DNA from: Sphingobacterium hungaricum
GTDB taxonomy: Bacteria > Bacteroidota > Bacteroidia > Sphingobacteriales > Sphingobacteriaceae
DNA: 64,000 bases
Direction: 5' to 3'
NCBI RefSeq assembly: GCF_015210005.1
Contig: NZ_MU158697.1
Coordinates: 310,001 to 374,000, forward strand
The position numbers and the translations under genes are program-made. The notes below the pieces were generated by a model. It saw only the letters and a list, made by a program, of their open reading frames with translations. It was not told where the DNA came from and did not search any database. Positions 45,189 through 53,355 of this stretch are shown in pieces (position 1 is the first letter of the stretch; every line of letters begins with the position of its first letter).

Positions 45189-45930
45189 GCTCACCTTTAT
45201 TCATGACGTCAATAAATACATCTTCTAAATTCCGGGCATCATCAACTGAAGCAATCAAATCTGATGGCGTCCCTTGTTTTACCAATTTTCCCGACTCGAT
45301 AAAAGCAATTCGCGTACACAATTCTTGTGCTTCCACCATGTGATGCGAAGTATAAATTAAGGTTGTGCCTTGTTGGTTCAACTCTTTTAAATAAGTAATG
45401 ATGGTGTTTTTGGATTTTACATCCACACCCACTGTTGGCTCATCCAAAAACAAAACTTTCGGATTGTGCAACGTCCCTGCCAATAGATTCACGCGCCTTT
45501 TCATTCCTCCTGAAAATGTCTCGACTTGCTTTTTAGCAAAACGTCCCAAATCCATCCGTTCCAAAGATTCATCAACCAAACGGTACAGATAATCTCCTCG
45601 AAGTCCGTTCATGCTCCCAAAATACACCAGATTTTCGCGGGCGGTTAATGTTGGATACAAGGCATATTCCTGAGAAACAACTCCAATTGACTTTTTTAAA
45701 TCCATCGGAGATTCTGAATAATTGAATCCATTAATCGTAAAACTTCCCGAAGTAGGCTGGATTAACCCACATAACAGAGAAATTAATGTCGTTTTACCAG
45801 CGCCATTTGGCCCAAGCAAACCGAACACTTCCTTTTCATGGACGTCTAAATTGATATCTTCAACAGAATAAAAATCTGCATGGCGATACCTTTTGTACAA
45901 TTTTTCGATATGAATAATAGGAGAACTCAA
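45178..45930 (-). CDS. ABC transporter ATP-binding protein
   Basis: 250-residue ATPase with Walker A (GPNGAGKTT), Q-loop region (VSQEYALYPTLTARE), signature FSGGMKRRVNL, Walker B LFLDEPTVGVD and the H-loop YTSHHM. The only plausible start is an unusual TTG at 45928-45930, one base after the BtrH-like stop; there is no in-frame ATG before Walker A, so initiation probably depends on coupling. With the next gene it makes an exporter of the DrrA type, likely for the pigment or a precursor. Confidence 0.92.
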   Translation of the reverse strand: MSSPIIHIEKLYKRYRHADFYSVEDINLDVHEKEVFGLLGPNGAGKTTLISLLCGLIQPTSGSFTINGFNYSESPMDLKKSIGVVSQEYALYPTLTARENLVYFGSMNGLRGDYLYRLVDESLERMDLGRFAKKQVETFSGGMKRRVNLLAGTLHNPKVLFLDEPTVGVDVKSKNTIITYLKELNQQGTTLIYTSHHMVEAQELCTRIAFIESGKLVKQGTPSDLIASVDDARNLEDVFIDVMNKGEHVV

Positions 45931-45931
45931 T

Positions 45932-46927
45932 CTATATTGCTTTTTTCAATTTTTTAAAAAAATCCTCTTCTAAATCAGCTAAGTGTAACAAATCGTTGGA
46001 TAAAGAGCTATACACATCTTCTTCGTTACTGCGTTGCTTATACACACGTGACGCTTTCACCGCAAAGTCACGCCACAAGTCGCCAATTTTTGTCATTTCT
46101 TCTGAAAGTGAAACTAATTGAGGATTGTTGATTTTTTTCCCTGCTTCCTGCAAAAAGGCAGAATAGATATAGCGAAATCCGCCACCGCCAGTTCCAATCT
46201 CTTCTTGCATGCGCACCATTTGTGCCAAGTAATAATTTGCTTTTTTGACGCCATATTTCGTCGGCCATTTTGCAATAGCTCGCGCAACCATACGAATTCC
46301 TTTAACGCCAATAATTGGCACAGGAGCCAGCATGTTGCTACATACTTTTTGAATTCCTTTGCGAATGGCTGTTTCCCAATCAATTTTCTCTGGAATATAA
46401 ATCGGGTAGTAAATATGTCCTTTTGGCGCTAAAAATCCTTTTGCAAAACGAACTTTCTCCAACTCAGCATCCGTCATTTTGTGGATGGTTTCCATCGTTG
46501 GGTCGCTAACTAAATATTGGCCATCTTCTTTTCCATACACCACTAGATTATGGGCGTTGAAATGAAAACGATAGTCGTCAGGAAAATAAGGCAAATGATA
46601 TACGCCGACCTGAAGGCCTGCAGGATTATTATTTTTTAAATTTTCATCCAAAACAGCTTTTGCTTTTTCTGGAGTAGAAAATTTTTGTCTTTTGATTTTG
46701 ATTCCTAAACGTTTTGCCAAGCCATTGAAAATCCATCCTGGCATCGGTCTGTAACTGATTCCTGGCGCATGATTGACTTTGATAAATGGCAAATACACAT
46801 AGAATAGTCCGGCACCGATACCGAAAACCATCGGTTCACTGATATCAAGGCCTTTATTTTTTAAAAGATTAGATGCAACGCCATTTTCGCAATGGGCTGT
46901 GATGTGATGTTTAAATTCTTGTTGCAT
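45932..46927 (-). CDS. BtrH-like acyltransferase/peptidase-fold protein
   Basis: 331-residue protein with the BtrH N-terminal domain followed by a helical DUF4872-like C-terminal part. BtrH of butirosin synthesis moves an acyl group from a carrier protein to an amino sugar. A possible catalytic set is visible: Cys13 in AHCENGVAS, His126 in HFNAHNLVVYG and Asp142 in VSDPTME. In a cluster whose product is an ester between an aryl polyene acid and a dialkylresorcinol, this is a good candidate for the ester-forming step. That role is inferred. It overlaps the preceding gene by one base and the ABC ATPase follows at one base. Confidence 0.8.
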   Translation of the reverse strand: MQQEFKHHITAHCENGVASNLLKNKGLDISEPMVFGIGAGLFYVYLPFIKVNHAPGISYRPMPGWIFNGLAKRLGIKIKRQKFSTPEKAKAVLDENLKNNNPAGLQVGVYHLPYFPDDYRFHFNAHNLVVYGKEDGQYLVSDPTMETIHKMTDAELEKVRFAKGFLAPKGHIYYPIYIPEKIDWETAIRKGIQKVCSNMLAPVPIIGVKGIRMVARAIAKWPTKYGVKKANYYLAQMVRMQEEIGTGGGGFRYIYSAFLQEAGKKINNPQLVSLSEEMTKIGDLWRDFAVKASRVYKQRSNEEDVYSSLSNDLLHLADLEEDFFKKLKKAI

Positions 46928-47331
46928 TAATCTCCTTTATAATTCTTTAGTTCTTCTAACGAAATTTCAAACGCTTCCGCATATTTTGACAAGGTTTTAT
47001 CGCTTAATTTTTGAAATCTGCTTGGATTAGCATGAAGTTTCACACGCCATTTCCAAATTCCTGAATAATCAGCAACAATCTGCCAATCCATTCGCTTCAA
47101 CTCCATAAAATAAACAATTGGACTCGCCAATCCGTTTTTCACATCTTGCTGGGCCTGATTTATTCGTTCTTCCAACTCACTTAACGTATGGTTCTGCACG
47201 ATTTGCTTAGGTTCCCAACCTGTGCTCAATTCAGTTGTGTATTCTCCATTTTCATCCAATGCGTAATACAATTCACGAGAGCCTTTTTCAGACACACTGC
47301 CTTTATCTTGCGGGACTTCAGATTTTTTCAT
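46927..47331 (-). CDS. Conserved flexirubin-cluster protein of unknown function
   Basis: 134-residue soluble protein. The N-terminal 35 residues are charged and probably disordered (MKKSEVPQDKGSVSEKGSRE). The middle (HTLSELEERINQAQQDVKNG) is a helix, and the C-terminal part (RFQKLSDKTLSKYAEAFEISLEEL) looks like the helix-turn-helix of XRE-type proteins with the order of the last helices preserved. It may be a regulator or a structural partner. It overlaps the upstream dehydratase-like gene by 14 bp. Confidence 0.7.
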   Translation of the reverse strand: MKKSEVPQDKGSVSEKGSRELYYALDENGEYTTELSTGWEPKQIVQNHTLSELEERINQAQQDVKNGLASPIVYFMELKRMDWQIVADYSGIWKWRVKLHANPSRFQKLSDKTLSKYAEAFEISLEELKNYKGD

Positions 47332-47779
47332 TTCGATTCTCCTGTAAAAATAAATTGATTGTTCCTTCTGCTATCACTTCATTGTCAACAACTACGTTGA
47401 CCAACATCGTGCTCAATGTGTAATCATCGCCATAAAACTTGTTTTCCAATACCGATTCCGTACGCATCAGCTTTCCGACTTCAGGCAGATGATTGATTGT
47501 AAGACTCTTGATGGCGGAAATAAAGCCAATCGGCCTTGAAGAATCAGTCTGCTTATTTTCGAAATAAGTCTGTCCCATAATGGACGAACAAGTCTGTGCC
47601 ATATGTTCAATCAAACCTGCTTCTTGAAGCTGATTATTTTGTACAAAAACACATTCCTCTTCAATCTTAAATACACAGACAACTCGCTCGGCGGAAATCT
47701 CCACAATCGCATCGACCATCAACATGGGTTTGCGGTGAGGCAGATAAGGTTCTATTTCAATCAAGTTATCTAGTTCCAT
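47318..47779 (-). CDS. Hotdog-fold dehydratase-like protein (ApeP type)
   Basis: 153 residues, single hotdog domain. PYLPHRKPMLMVDAIVEI and EAGLIEHMAQTCSS match the ApeP/ApeI-type 3-hydroxyacyl-carrier-protein dehydratases of aryl polyene loci. It is related to the next gene upstream and may form a heterodimer with it. It would remove water from 3-hydroxyacyl intermediates. It overlaps the following gene by 14 bp. Confidence 0.78.
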   Translation of the reverse strand: MELDNLIEIEPYLPHRKPMLMVDAIVEISAERVVCVFKIEEECVFVQNNQLQEAGLIEHMAQTCSSIMGQTYFENKQTDSSRPIGFISAIKSLTINHLPEVGKLMRTESVLENKFYGDDYTLSTMLVNVVVDNEVIAEGTINLFLQENRNEKI

Positions 47780-47781
47780 GA

Positions 47782-48198
47782 TTATTTGGCGATGACAGTT
47801 TTCATTTTTCCTTTAGCAATAAGCAAGTTATCAACTTTAACGGATATTTCCACCAAAGTGACACCCATAAATTCTTCCACAATATCAACCGTTGTCCGAA
47901 GTGAAGAATGAAGTTTCGGGAGATGAAAAATGTCAAGACTTTGAACAGTCCCGATATAGCCTGTAGGCGGAGTTTCGTTTTTAAAGAAATAAAAATAACC
48001 AGTATGCAAAGCAACGGATTGAGCCATGTGTTCAATTAACCCTGATTCAAGAAAATGATTATTTTGAATAAATAAATTGCCTTCTACTAGCTTAAATGAT
48101 GAAATGACTTGCTTCTCGCTGTACTCCACAATCGAATCGACCATAACCATAGGTTGGCGCTGGGGAATCAATGTCGTAATATCTCCTTCGAAAAGCAT
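47782..48198 (-). CDS. Hotdog-fold dehydratase-like protein (ApeI type)
   Basis: 138 residues, sister of the preceding protein: TLIPQRQPMVMVDSIVEY and ESGLIEHMAQSVA occur at matching positions. The pair probably arose by duplication and may work as the dehydratase heterodimer known for aryl polyene systems. It lies 2 bp before the sister gene and 6 bp after darB. Confidence 0.78.
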   Translation of the reverse strand: MLFEGDITTLIPQRQPMVMVDSIVEYSEKQVISSFKLVEGNLFIQNNHFLESGLIEHMAQSVALHTGYFYFFKNETPPTGYIGTVQSLDIFHLPKLHSSLRTTVDIVEEFMGVTLVEISVKVDNLLIAKGKMKTVIAK

Positions 48199-48204
48199 GT
48201 TGGA

Positions 48205-49338
48205 TTAACAAACAGTTAAATAAGCGTAAGCATAGGTAAAACGAGCGCTTTCAGGAACGCATAGCATGATGTGCTGTCCTTTTTTCAATTTTCCAGATGC
48301 AACCAATTCCTGCAACATGATGTACACAGAACCTGCGCCAACATTTCCAATCGTTTTTAAATTTAAAAACCATTTCTCTCTGCTGAATTCAATTCCGGCT
48401 ACAATTAATTTCTGATATAATTCTTCCACAAAATAGTGTGAAGAAACATGGGGCAAAAGAAAATCGATGTCATCAGGCGTAATGTTATGTTTCGCCATTG
48501 CCATTTGAATTCCTTCAACACCTTTATCCAAAATGTATTTATCCAGCAATTTTGTGTCTTGCTTTACCGCAAAAATCGATTTTGTCAGCCATTCTTCCGA
48601 TGTATAATCGCTGAACGATTTCAACGTTCCATCTTCCAGTTTATCCCCACCCGCATACATGCAGGTTTCGATTTCATGGGCGAAGGAATACCCTTCCATA
48701 AATTCTATTTTTAATGGCAAATCGCCTTTAGGCTCATTTTCCAACAACATTGCGCCAGCACCATCGGATAACATCCAGCGCAAAAAATCTTTATTGAAAG
48801 CAATGATAGGCTGTTCTTCCAATTCTTTTAAATTGTCGACTTCCTTATTAAAATGGTCGGCAATCATCCATGAGGACATGCGTTCGGAGCCTGTACAGAC
48901 GGCATTGCTAGTACTTCCAGATTTGACAGACAAGTAAGCAAATTTCATTGCATTCATACCTGCACAGCAATTTCCAGCAGACGAATTTATCTCCGTTTGT
49001 CCACTTTTTAATTCACCGTGAACCATCACCGCGTGGGAAGGCATTAGGTAATCCGGCGAAGAAGTTCCGCAAGAAAGCAGTTCCATATCTTCCGGTTTAA
49101 AATCGGCATCATACAATTGACGGATTGCCTCCGCGGTCAATTGCACATTGGTATGCGTCGGCTTTCCCTCTTTGGTCAATGCATAATAACGCTGTTCAAT
49201 GCCATTATTTCGCAAAACAATTCTGCGCGCTTTGGACTCTTTATCGTTGATTTTACCTAAATAACTTTCCATTTCATCATTTGAAACGACTTCATTAGGT
49301 AAAAATTTCGCTAACTTATTTATATATACTTCTTTCAT
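48205..49338 (-). CDS. darB: DarB-like ketosynthase (KAS III family) for dialkylresorcinol
   Basis: 377-residue KAS III-type condensing enzyme. The nucleophile is the second Cys of NCCAGMNA (about Cys125); LLPHVSSHYF supplies the His and KTIGNVGAGSVY the Asn of the triad. In dialkylresorcinol pathways DarB joins two fatty-acid-derived thioesters head to head to give a cyclohexanedione. It follows darA by 3 bp. The specific substrates here are unknown. Confidence 0.88.
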   Translation of the reverse strand: MKEVYINKLAKFLPNEVVSNDEMESYLGKINDKESKARRIVLRNNGIEQRYYALTKEGKPTHTNVQLTAEAIRQLYDADFKPEDMELLSCGTSSPDYLMPSHAVMVHGELKSGQTEINSSAGNCCAGMNAMKFAYLSVKSGSTSNAVCTGSERMSSWMIADHFNKEVDNLKELEEQPIIAFNKDFLRWMLSDGAGAMLLENEPKGDLPLKIEFMEGYSFAHEIETCMYAGGDKLEDGTLKSFSDYTSEEWLTKSIFAVKQDTKLLDKYILDKGVEGIQMAMAKHNITPDDIDFLLPHVSSHYFVEELYQKLIVAGIEFSREKWFLNLKTIGNVGAGSVYIMLQELVASGKLKKGQHIMLCVPESARFTYAYAYLTVC

Positions 49339-49341
49339 GTA

Positions 49342-50247
49342 TTAAACGCCTTGAAAATATTTCTTTTGTCTTTTAATCTTCAACACCCAAAGCAAGGGGT
49401 AAAGAATCAACTCAATAATGTTGACAATCGGAGACAAAATGTAAATCGCACAAATCACATAGTACTTAAATAATTGTACCAATAATTTTCTCTTTTTTGG
49501 ATTGGACAAAATTAAATTCGACCAGATGTTGAACATCCGATTCCCTTTTTGGTCCATGGAAACTAAGAAAAACTTAAATTCTACCGCACCATTAGCAACA
49601 AGCTCTTCTTGCATGCCTATAAAATTACCATTTTTTAAGTAAGACTTAATTATTTTTCCGAATTTATCCGAACTTTCGATTTCTTCTTGAGCAACTCCAG
49701 GCAAAGGAAATATGCCAAAAGCTCGCTTTTTGATGCCTGAAAAAAGCCAATCGACAATCGTAATCACCGAAATCAGGTTATTATGACGGTCGGTCAATGC
49801 GATATTGCCCACTAGCGATGCTTCATTTTCCTTCAGCAACACCTTCATTTTTTCTTGTGCATAAGCCCACATATTCCGAGAACCGCTGATTGTGACGACG
49901 GGTTTTCCAGATAAGATTTGTTTCGCTTCTTCAGATTTCAAAAAGGAATTAATCGGAATGGAAGGTGTCAAATACCAGACTTGATAATGAAATAAAATCA
50001 AATCATAATCCGTGGACAGTATTTCTGGATTTACTGGCTGAAGTTCTTGCGGAATCTGCTTGAAAGTTTCAGGAAAAGTATCAAAAAACTCATCGCCATT
50101 CCATGGAAATGGAAAATCATTTTTCATTTTGATTTGATGATAATCCAATTGAAAAGCATCATCCTCGATAAAAGGTTTAGCAATTTGTTGAGCAATTTCG
50201 AGTAATTGACCTGACTGCGTATAATAGACTACTAAAACTTTTTTCAT
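49342..50247 (-). CDS. darA: DarA-like dialkylresorcinol-forming enzyme
   Basis: 301 residues beginning VLVVYYTQSGQLLEIAQQIA, a flavodoxin-like nucleotide-binding start, with a long C-terminal hydrophobic tail (KYYVICAIYILSPIVNIIELILYPLLWV). This matches the proteins annotated as dialkylresorcinol condensing enzyme or aromatase DarA. It would aromatise the DarB product to the resorcinol. The C-terminal helices suggest membrane association. It lies between the LpxL-like acyltransferase and darB with short gaps. Confidence 0.88.
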   Translation of the reverse strand: MKKVLVVYYTQSGQLLEIAQQIAKPFIEDDAFQLDYHQIKMKNDFPFPWNGDEFFDTFPETFKQIPQELQPVNPEILSTDYDLILFHYQVWYLTPSIPINSFLKSEEAKQILSGKPVVTISGSRNMWAYAQEKMKVLLKENEASLVGNIALTDRHNNLISVITIVDWLFSGIKKRAFGIFPLPGVAQEEIESSDKFGKIIKSYLKNGNFIGMQEELVANGAVEFKFFLVSMDQKGNRMFNIWSNLILSNPKKRKLLVQLFKYYVICAIYILSPIVNIIELILYPLLWVLKIKRQKKYFQGV

Positions 50248-50258
50248 TTTAACTTAAA

Positions 50259-51140
50259 CTAACTATAATTTTTCCAAAAATCAAAAAAATTAAACCATTG
50301 TAAAGGATAACGGGATACTATTTGAGCCAAACTCTTCGCGTAAGCTTCCAAAACCGTTTGGGGGTTTCGATGCTTGACATCCTCCGCTCTCCGTGCATAC
50401 AGATGATAATGGAGATTTTTCTCCTTCATGACGTACACAAATATCACAGGCACTCCCAAACGAGAAGCCAAGTGAAATGGTCCTGCCGGAAAAACAGCTT
50501 CTTTACCTAAGAAATCTATGCTCAACGTTTTTGAACCCTCAAAATAGCGGTCTCCTGTAAAACAAATCAATTCATTCTCCGATAAAGCCTCATTGATTCG
50601 AAAAATATGGGATAAATCCTCTTGAATATGAATGAGCTTGATGTTGGTCTTTTCAGAAATTTCTTCGAGATAATTTTTAATGACCGATACCTCGCGGTCT
50701 ACAGTAACCAAATTGATTTTTAAATCTTTATTAATATCTGCCAAAAATTTTTCAGCAATTTCGAAATTGCCGACATGGGCTGAAATTAAAATCCCGCCTT
50801 TGCCATTCGCTAAAGTTTCTTGTAAAACGTCGATGCCGTCGAAATCGTACGTAAATCGGTTTCTTAGCCCCGCTGAAATCGCTACTTTATCAATAATGGT
50901 CTGTCCAAATACGAAATAAGTTTGATAGACTTTGAAAAAAGAGCTGATTTTTGAGAATTTCTGGCGCTGATGCAGATAATAAAATATATCCCTAAAATTT
51001 CGAGGATAAAAAACGAAATAATAAAAAGCGACAAAAATAAGCAAGCAATAGGCTGTTCGGATGCCTAATTTTTCTATTAAAAAGACAAAAATTTTATAGC
51101 CGAGAAGTGTGCCTTTTGATTTTCCGTCCCATTGGCTCAT
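50259..51140 (-). CDS. LpxL/HtrB-like acyltransferase
   Basis: 293 residues with one N-terminal membrane helix and the acyltransferase motif SAHVGNFEIAEKF (the H-x4-E/D box). ELICFTGDRYF and PAGPFHLASRLGVPVIFVYVMK are typical of the lipid A acyltransferase family, which uses acyl-carrier-protein donors. In the cluster it could link a carrier-bound polyene acid to the resorcinol or to a lipid, an alternative to the BtrH-like protein. It sits between the second carrier protein and darA. Confidence 0.85.
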   Translation of the reverse strand: MSQWDGKSKGTLLGYKIFVFLIEKLGIRTAYCLLIFVAFYYFVFYPRNFRDIFYYLHQRQKFSKISSFFKVYQTYFVFGQTIIDKVAISAGLRNRFTYDFDGIDVLQETLANGKGGILISAHVGNFEIAEKFLADINKDLKINLVTVDREVSVIKNYLEEISEKTNIKLIHIQEDLSHIFRINEALSENELICFTGDRYFEGSKTLSIDFLGKEAVFPAGPFHLASRLGVPVIFVYVMKEKNLHYHLYARRAEDVKHRNPQTVLEAYAKSLAQIVSRYPLQWFNFFDFWKNYS

Positions 51141-51145
51141 GCGAA

Positions 51146-51397
51146 TTATTTTTTCTCCTCAATCTTTCGTTCGATAATATCGTAAAAGTCCTGAAAAGTC
51201 TGCATGTTGGCAAAATCATGCTCCGTCAATTTCACTCCGAAATTCGATTCTATGATGACCACCAAATCCACGTAATCCAAACTATCCAAATCCAAAGACT
51301 CTTTTAAAGGAGCTCCAGCTTCGATAACCTCTTCATCTATCTCAAATTCATCCATCAAAATAGCATTAATTTGATGAGCTATACGCACGTTATTCAT
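51146..51397 (-). CDS. Acyl carrier protein (second)
   Basis: 83-residue carrier protein with the prosthetic-group serine at Ser39 in SLDLDSLDYVDL. It overlaps the ketosynthase upstream by 8 bp and is followed 5 bp later by the acyltransferase. The two carrier proteins of the cluster may separate the polyene from the resorcinol branch, but this is inferred. Confidence 0.92.
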   Translation of the reverse strand: MNNVRIAHQINAILMDEFEIDEEVIEAGAPLKESLDLDSLDYVDLVVIIESNFGVKLTEHDFANMQTFQDFYDIIERKIEEKK

Positions 51398-52616
51398 GTT
51401 TAAATTTCTTCACAACAATCGCCGAATTGGTACCTCCAAATCCGAAAGAATTAGACAAATATATATCAAATTCTTTTTCTATTGTCTTCGATACCAAATT
51501 TAATTCTCTAATTTCCTCATCTACTTGCTCCAAATTAATATTTGGCGCAATAAAATTATGTTGCATCATCAAGGTTGAATATACAATTTCTGATGCACCT
51601 GCCATCCAGCATTCATGCCCCGTCATGGACTTTGTTGAACTGACATAAGGTTTGCTTCCGAAAACATCCAAAATGGCTTTTCCTTCGTTCACATCTCCGA
51701 TTTGTGTCGATGTTGCATGCGCGTTGATGTAATCCACATCTTCGGCACGAACTCCAGCTTGGTCCAAAGCACGCTGCATTGCAATTTTTGGCCCTTCCAT
51801 GTTGGGTGTCGAAATATGTCCACCGTTCGAAGAGAAACCGTACCCAGCCACTTCAGCTAAAATGGTCGCTCCTCTTTTTACCGCAGATTCGTAACTTTCT
51901 AAAATCAATGTCGCCGCGCCACCGCTTGGCACCAGACCTGTACGTTTTGTATCGAAAGGACGAGAAGCTTTTTCAGGATGCTCGATATCCGTCGCGAAAA
52001 CGCCTAATCCATCAAAACTTGCCATCGCGTATGGATTAATCTCTTGCGCCCCACCGCAAATAATCATGTCCTGAAGACCTTGCTTTATGAACATAAATCC
52101 AAGCCCAATCGCATGAGAACCGCTCGCGCAAGCCGCGCTAATGGTCATGTTGATTCCTTTTAATTCTAAAATGGTCGCCAGATTCATCGTCACGGTCGAA
52201 TTCATCGATTTGAAAATCGCTCCCGAACCAATCAATTGCGTGTCCTTTTTCTCGCGCACAATATCCGTAGACTCTACAACAGATTGAGCAACACTATCAT
52301 TGCCGTATAGAATTCCAATTTCATTGGATTTCAAAAACTCTTCTGATAAATTGGCTTGTTCGAAGGCTTCCATCGTCGCAACATAGGCATATTCGGACTC
52401 TTCGCCCATGCTGATGCGCTGCCTTCGGGTTAATGCTTTTTTCAAATCAGGCAAAGGAACTTTACCCGTTAGCGGCGATTGAAAACCAAATGCGCCACGT
52501 TCTGTATCGACAGTAATTCCCGATTTGCCTTCAAATAAAGATTGAGCAACCTCTTTGGAATTAAGTCCAATGCAGGAATAAATCCCCATACCCGTGATGA
52601 CGACGCGCCTATCCAT
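51390..52616 (-). CDS. Beta-ketoacyl-ACP synthase (FabF-like, third active KS)
   Basis: 408-residue condensing enzyme with Cys163 in SAACASGSHA, His300 in NAHATST and His334 in MTGHECWMAG. The last His motif carries CWMA where FabF normally has a small-residue run, which suggests an altered acyl pocket. It lies between FabG and the second carrier protein and would elongate an acyl or arylic chain. Confidence 0.9.
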   Translation of the reverse strand: MDRRVVITGMGIYSCIGLNSKEVAQSLFEGKSGITVDTERGAFGFQSPLTGKVPLPDLKKALTRRQRISMGEESEYAYVATMEAFEQANLSEEFLKSNEIGILYGNDSVAQSVVESTDIVREKKDTQLIGSGAIFKSMNSTVTMNLATILELKGINMTISAACASGSHAIGLGFMFIKQGLQDMIICGGAQEINPYAMASFDGLGVFATDIEHPEKASRPFDTKRTGLVPSGGAATLILESYESAVKRGATILAEVAGYGFSSNGGHISTPNMEGPKIAMQRALDQAGVRAEDVDYINAHATSTQIGDVNEGKAILDVFGSKPYVSSTKSMTGHECWMAGASEIVYSTLMMQHNFIAPNINLEQVDEEIRELNLVSKTIEKEFDIYLSNSFGFGGTNSAIVVKKFKHE

Positions 52617-52621
52617 AGCTA

Positions 52622-53353
52622 TTAAGAATAAATCCCTCCATTAATATTGATTACTTCACCAGTAATATAGCCAGATTTTTTGGAAGCCAGAAAAGAAACC
52701 AAATCGGCAACTTCTTCCGCTTCGCCAAAACGATTCGCAGGAATCATTTTTACTAATTCTTTTTCATCCAGCTCCGCTGTCATATCGGTTTTGATAAATC
52801 CAGGTGCAACTGCGTTTACAGTAATATTACGTTTGGCAACTTCTTGCGCCAAGGCTTTAGTCGCACCAATTACACCCGCTTTCGCGGCTGAATAATTCGT
52901 TTGACCAGCTGTACCTTTGACCCCAGAAACTGAAACAACATTAATAATCCGCCCATAGCGGTTTCGTAACATTTTTTGAATAAAAAAATTGGTTACGTTA
53001 AAAAATCCGTTCAAAGAAACATCCAGCACGGATTGCCAATCTTCCTTCTGCATCCACATAAAAAGACCGTCTTTTGCCATTCCGGCATTGTTGACAATCA
53101 CTTCCACTTTGGCTTCGGGATTCTGTTCAACCCAAGCGTTTAATGCCGCTTGCGTATCGTCGCTATTCGCAACATTGAATTGAATAAGCTCGGCTGTTTT
53201 GCCTAAAGCCTCTACCTGCGCTAAAGTTTCTTGCGCAGCAACCTGATTTCCTTGAAAATTAATTAGAATATGATAATCGCTTTCCTGCGCCAACTTCAAA
53301 CAAATTGCGCGCCCGATTCCTCGAGATCCCCCAGTTATTAAAGCACACTTCAT
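52622..53353 (-). CDS. 3-oxoacyl-ACP reductase (FabG-like)
   Basis: 243-residue short-chain dehydrogenase with the NADPH-binding TGGSRGIGRAI, NNAG, catalytic Ser in VVSVSGVKG, Tyr-x3-Lys in NYSAAKAG and the PGFIKTDMT loop of FabG. It would reduce 3-oxoacyl-carrier-protein intermediates before dehydration. The housekeeping FabG is expected elsewhere; this copy is the second gene of the pigment operon, 2 bp after the ammonia-lyase. Confidence 0.92.
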   Translation of the reverse strand: MKCALITGGSRGIGRAICLKLAQESDYHILINFQGNQVAAQETLAQVEALGKTAELIQFNVANSDDTQAALNAWVEQNPEAKVEVIVNNAGMAKDGLFMWMQKEDWQSVLDVSLNGFFNVTNFFIQKMLRNRYGRIINVVSVSGVKGTAGQTNYSAAKAGVIGATKALAQEVAKRNITVNAVAPGFIKTDMTAELDEKELVKMIPANRFGEAEEVADLVSFLASKKSGYITGEVININGGIYS

Positions 53354-53355
53354 TT

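Noticed and set aside
36019..53353. Housekeeping fatty-acid synthesis (fab) cluster
   Set aside because: Cys-less KS, DarA/DarB, BtrH-like, lyase and exporters show a dedicated secondary-metabolite locus.
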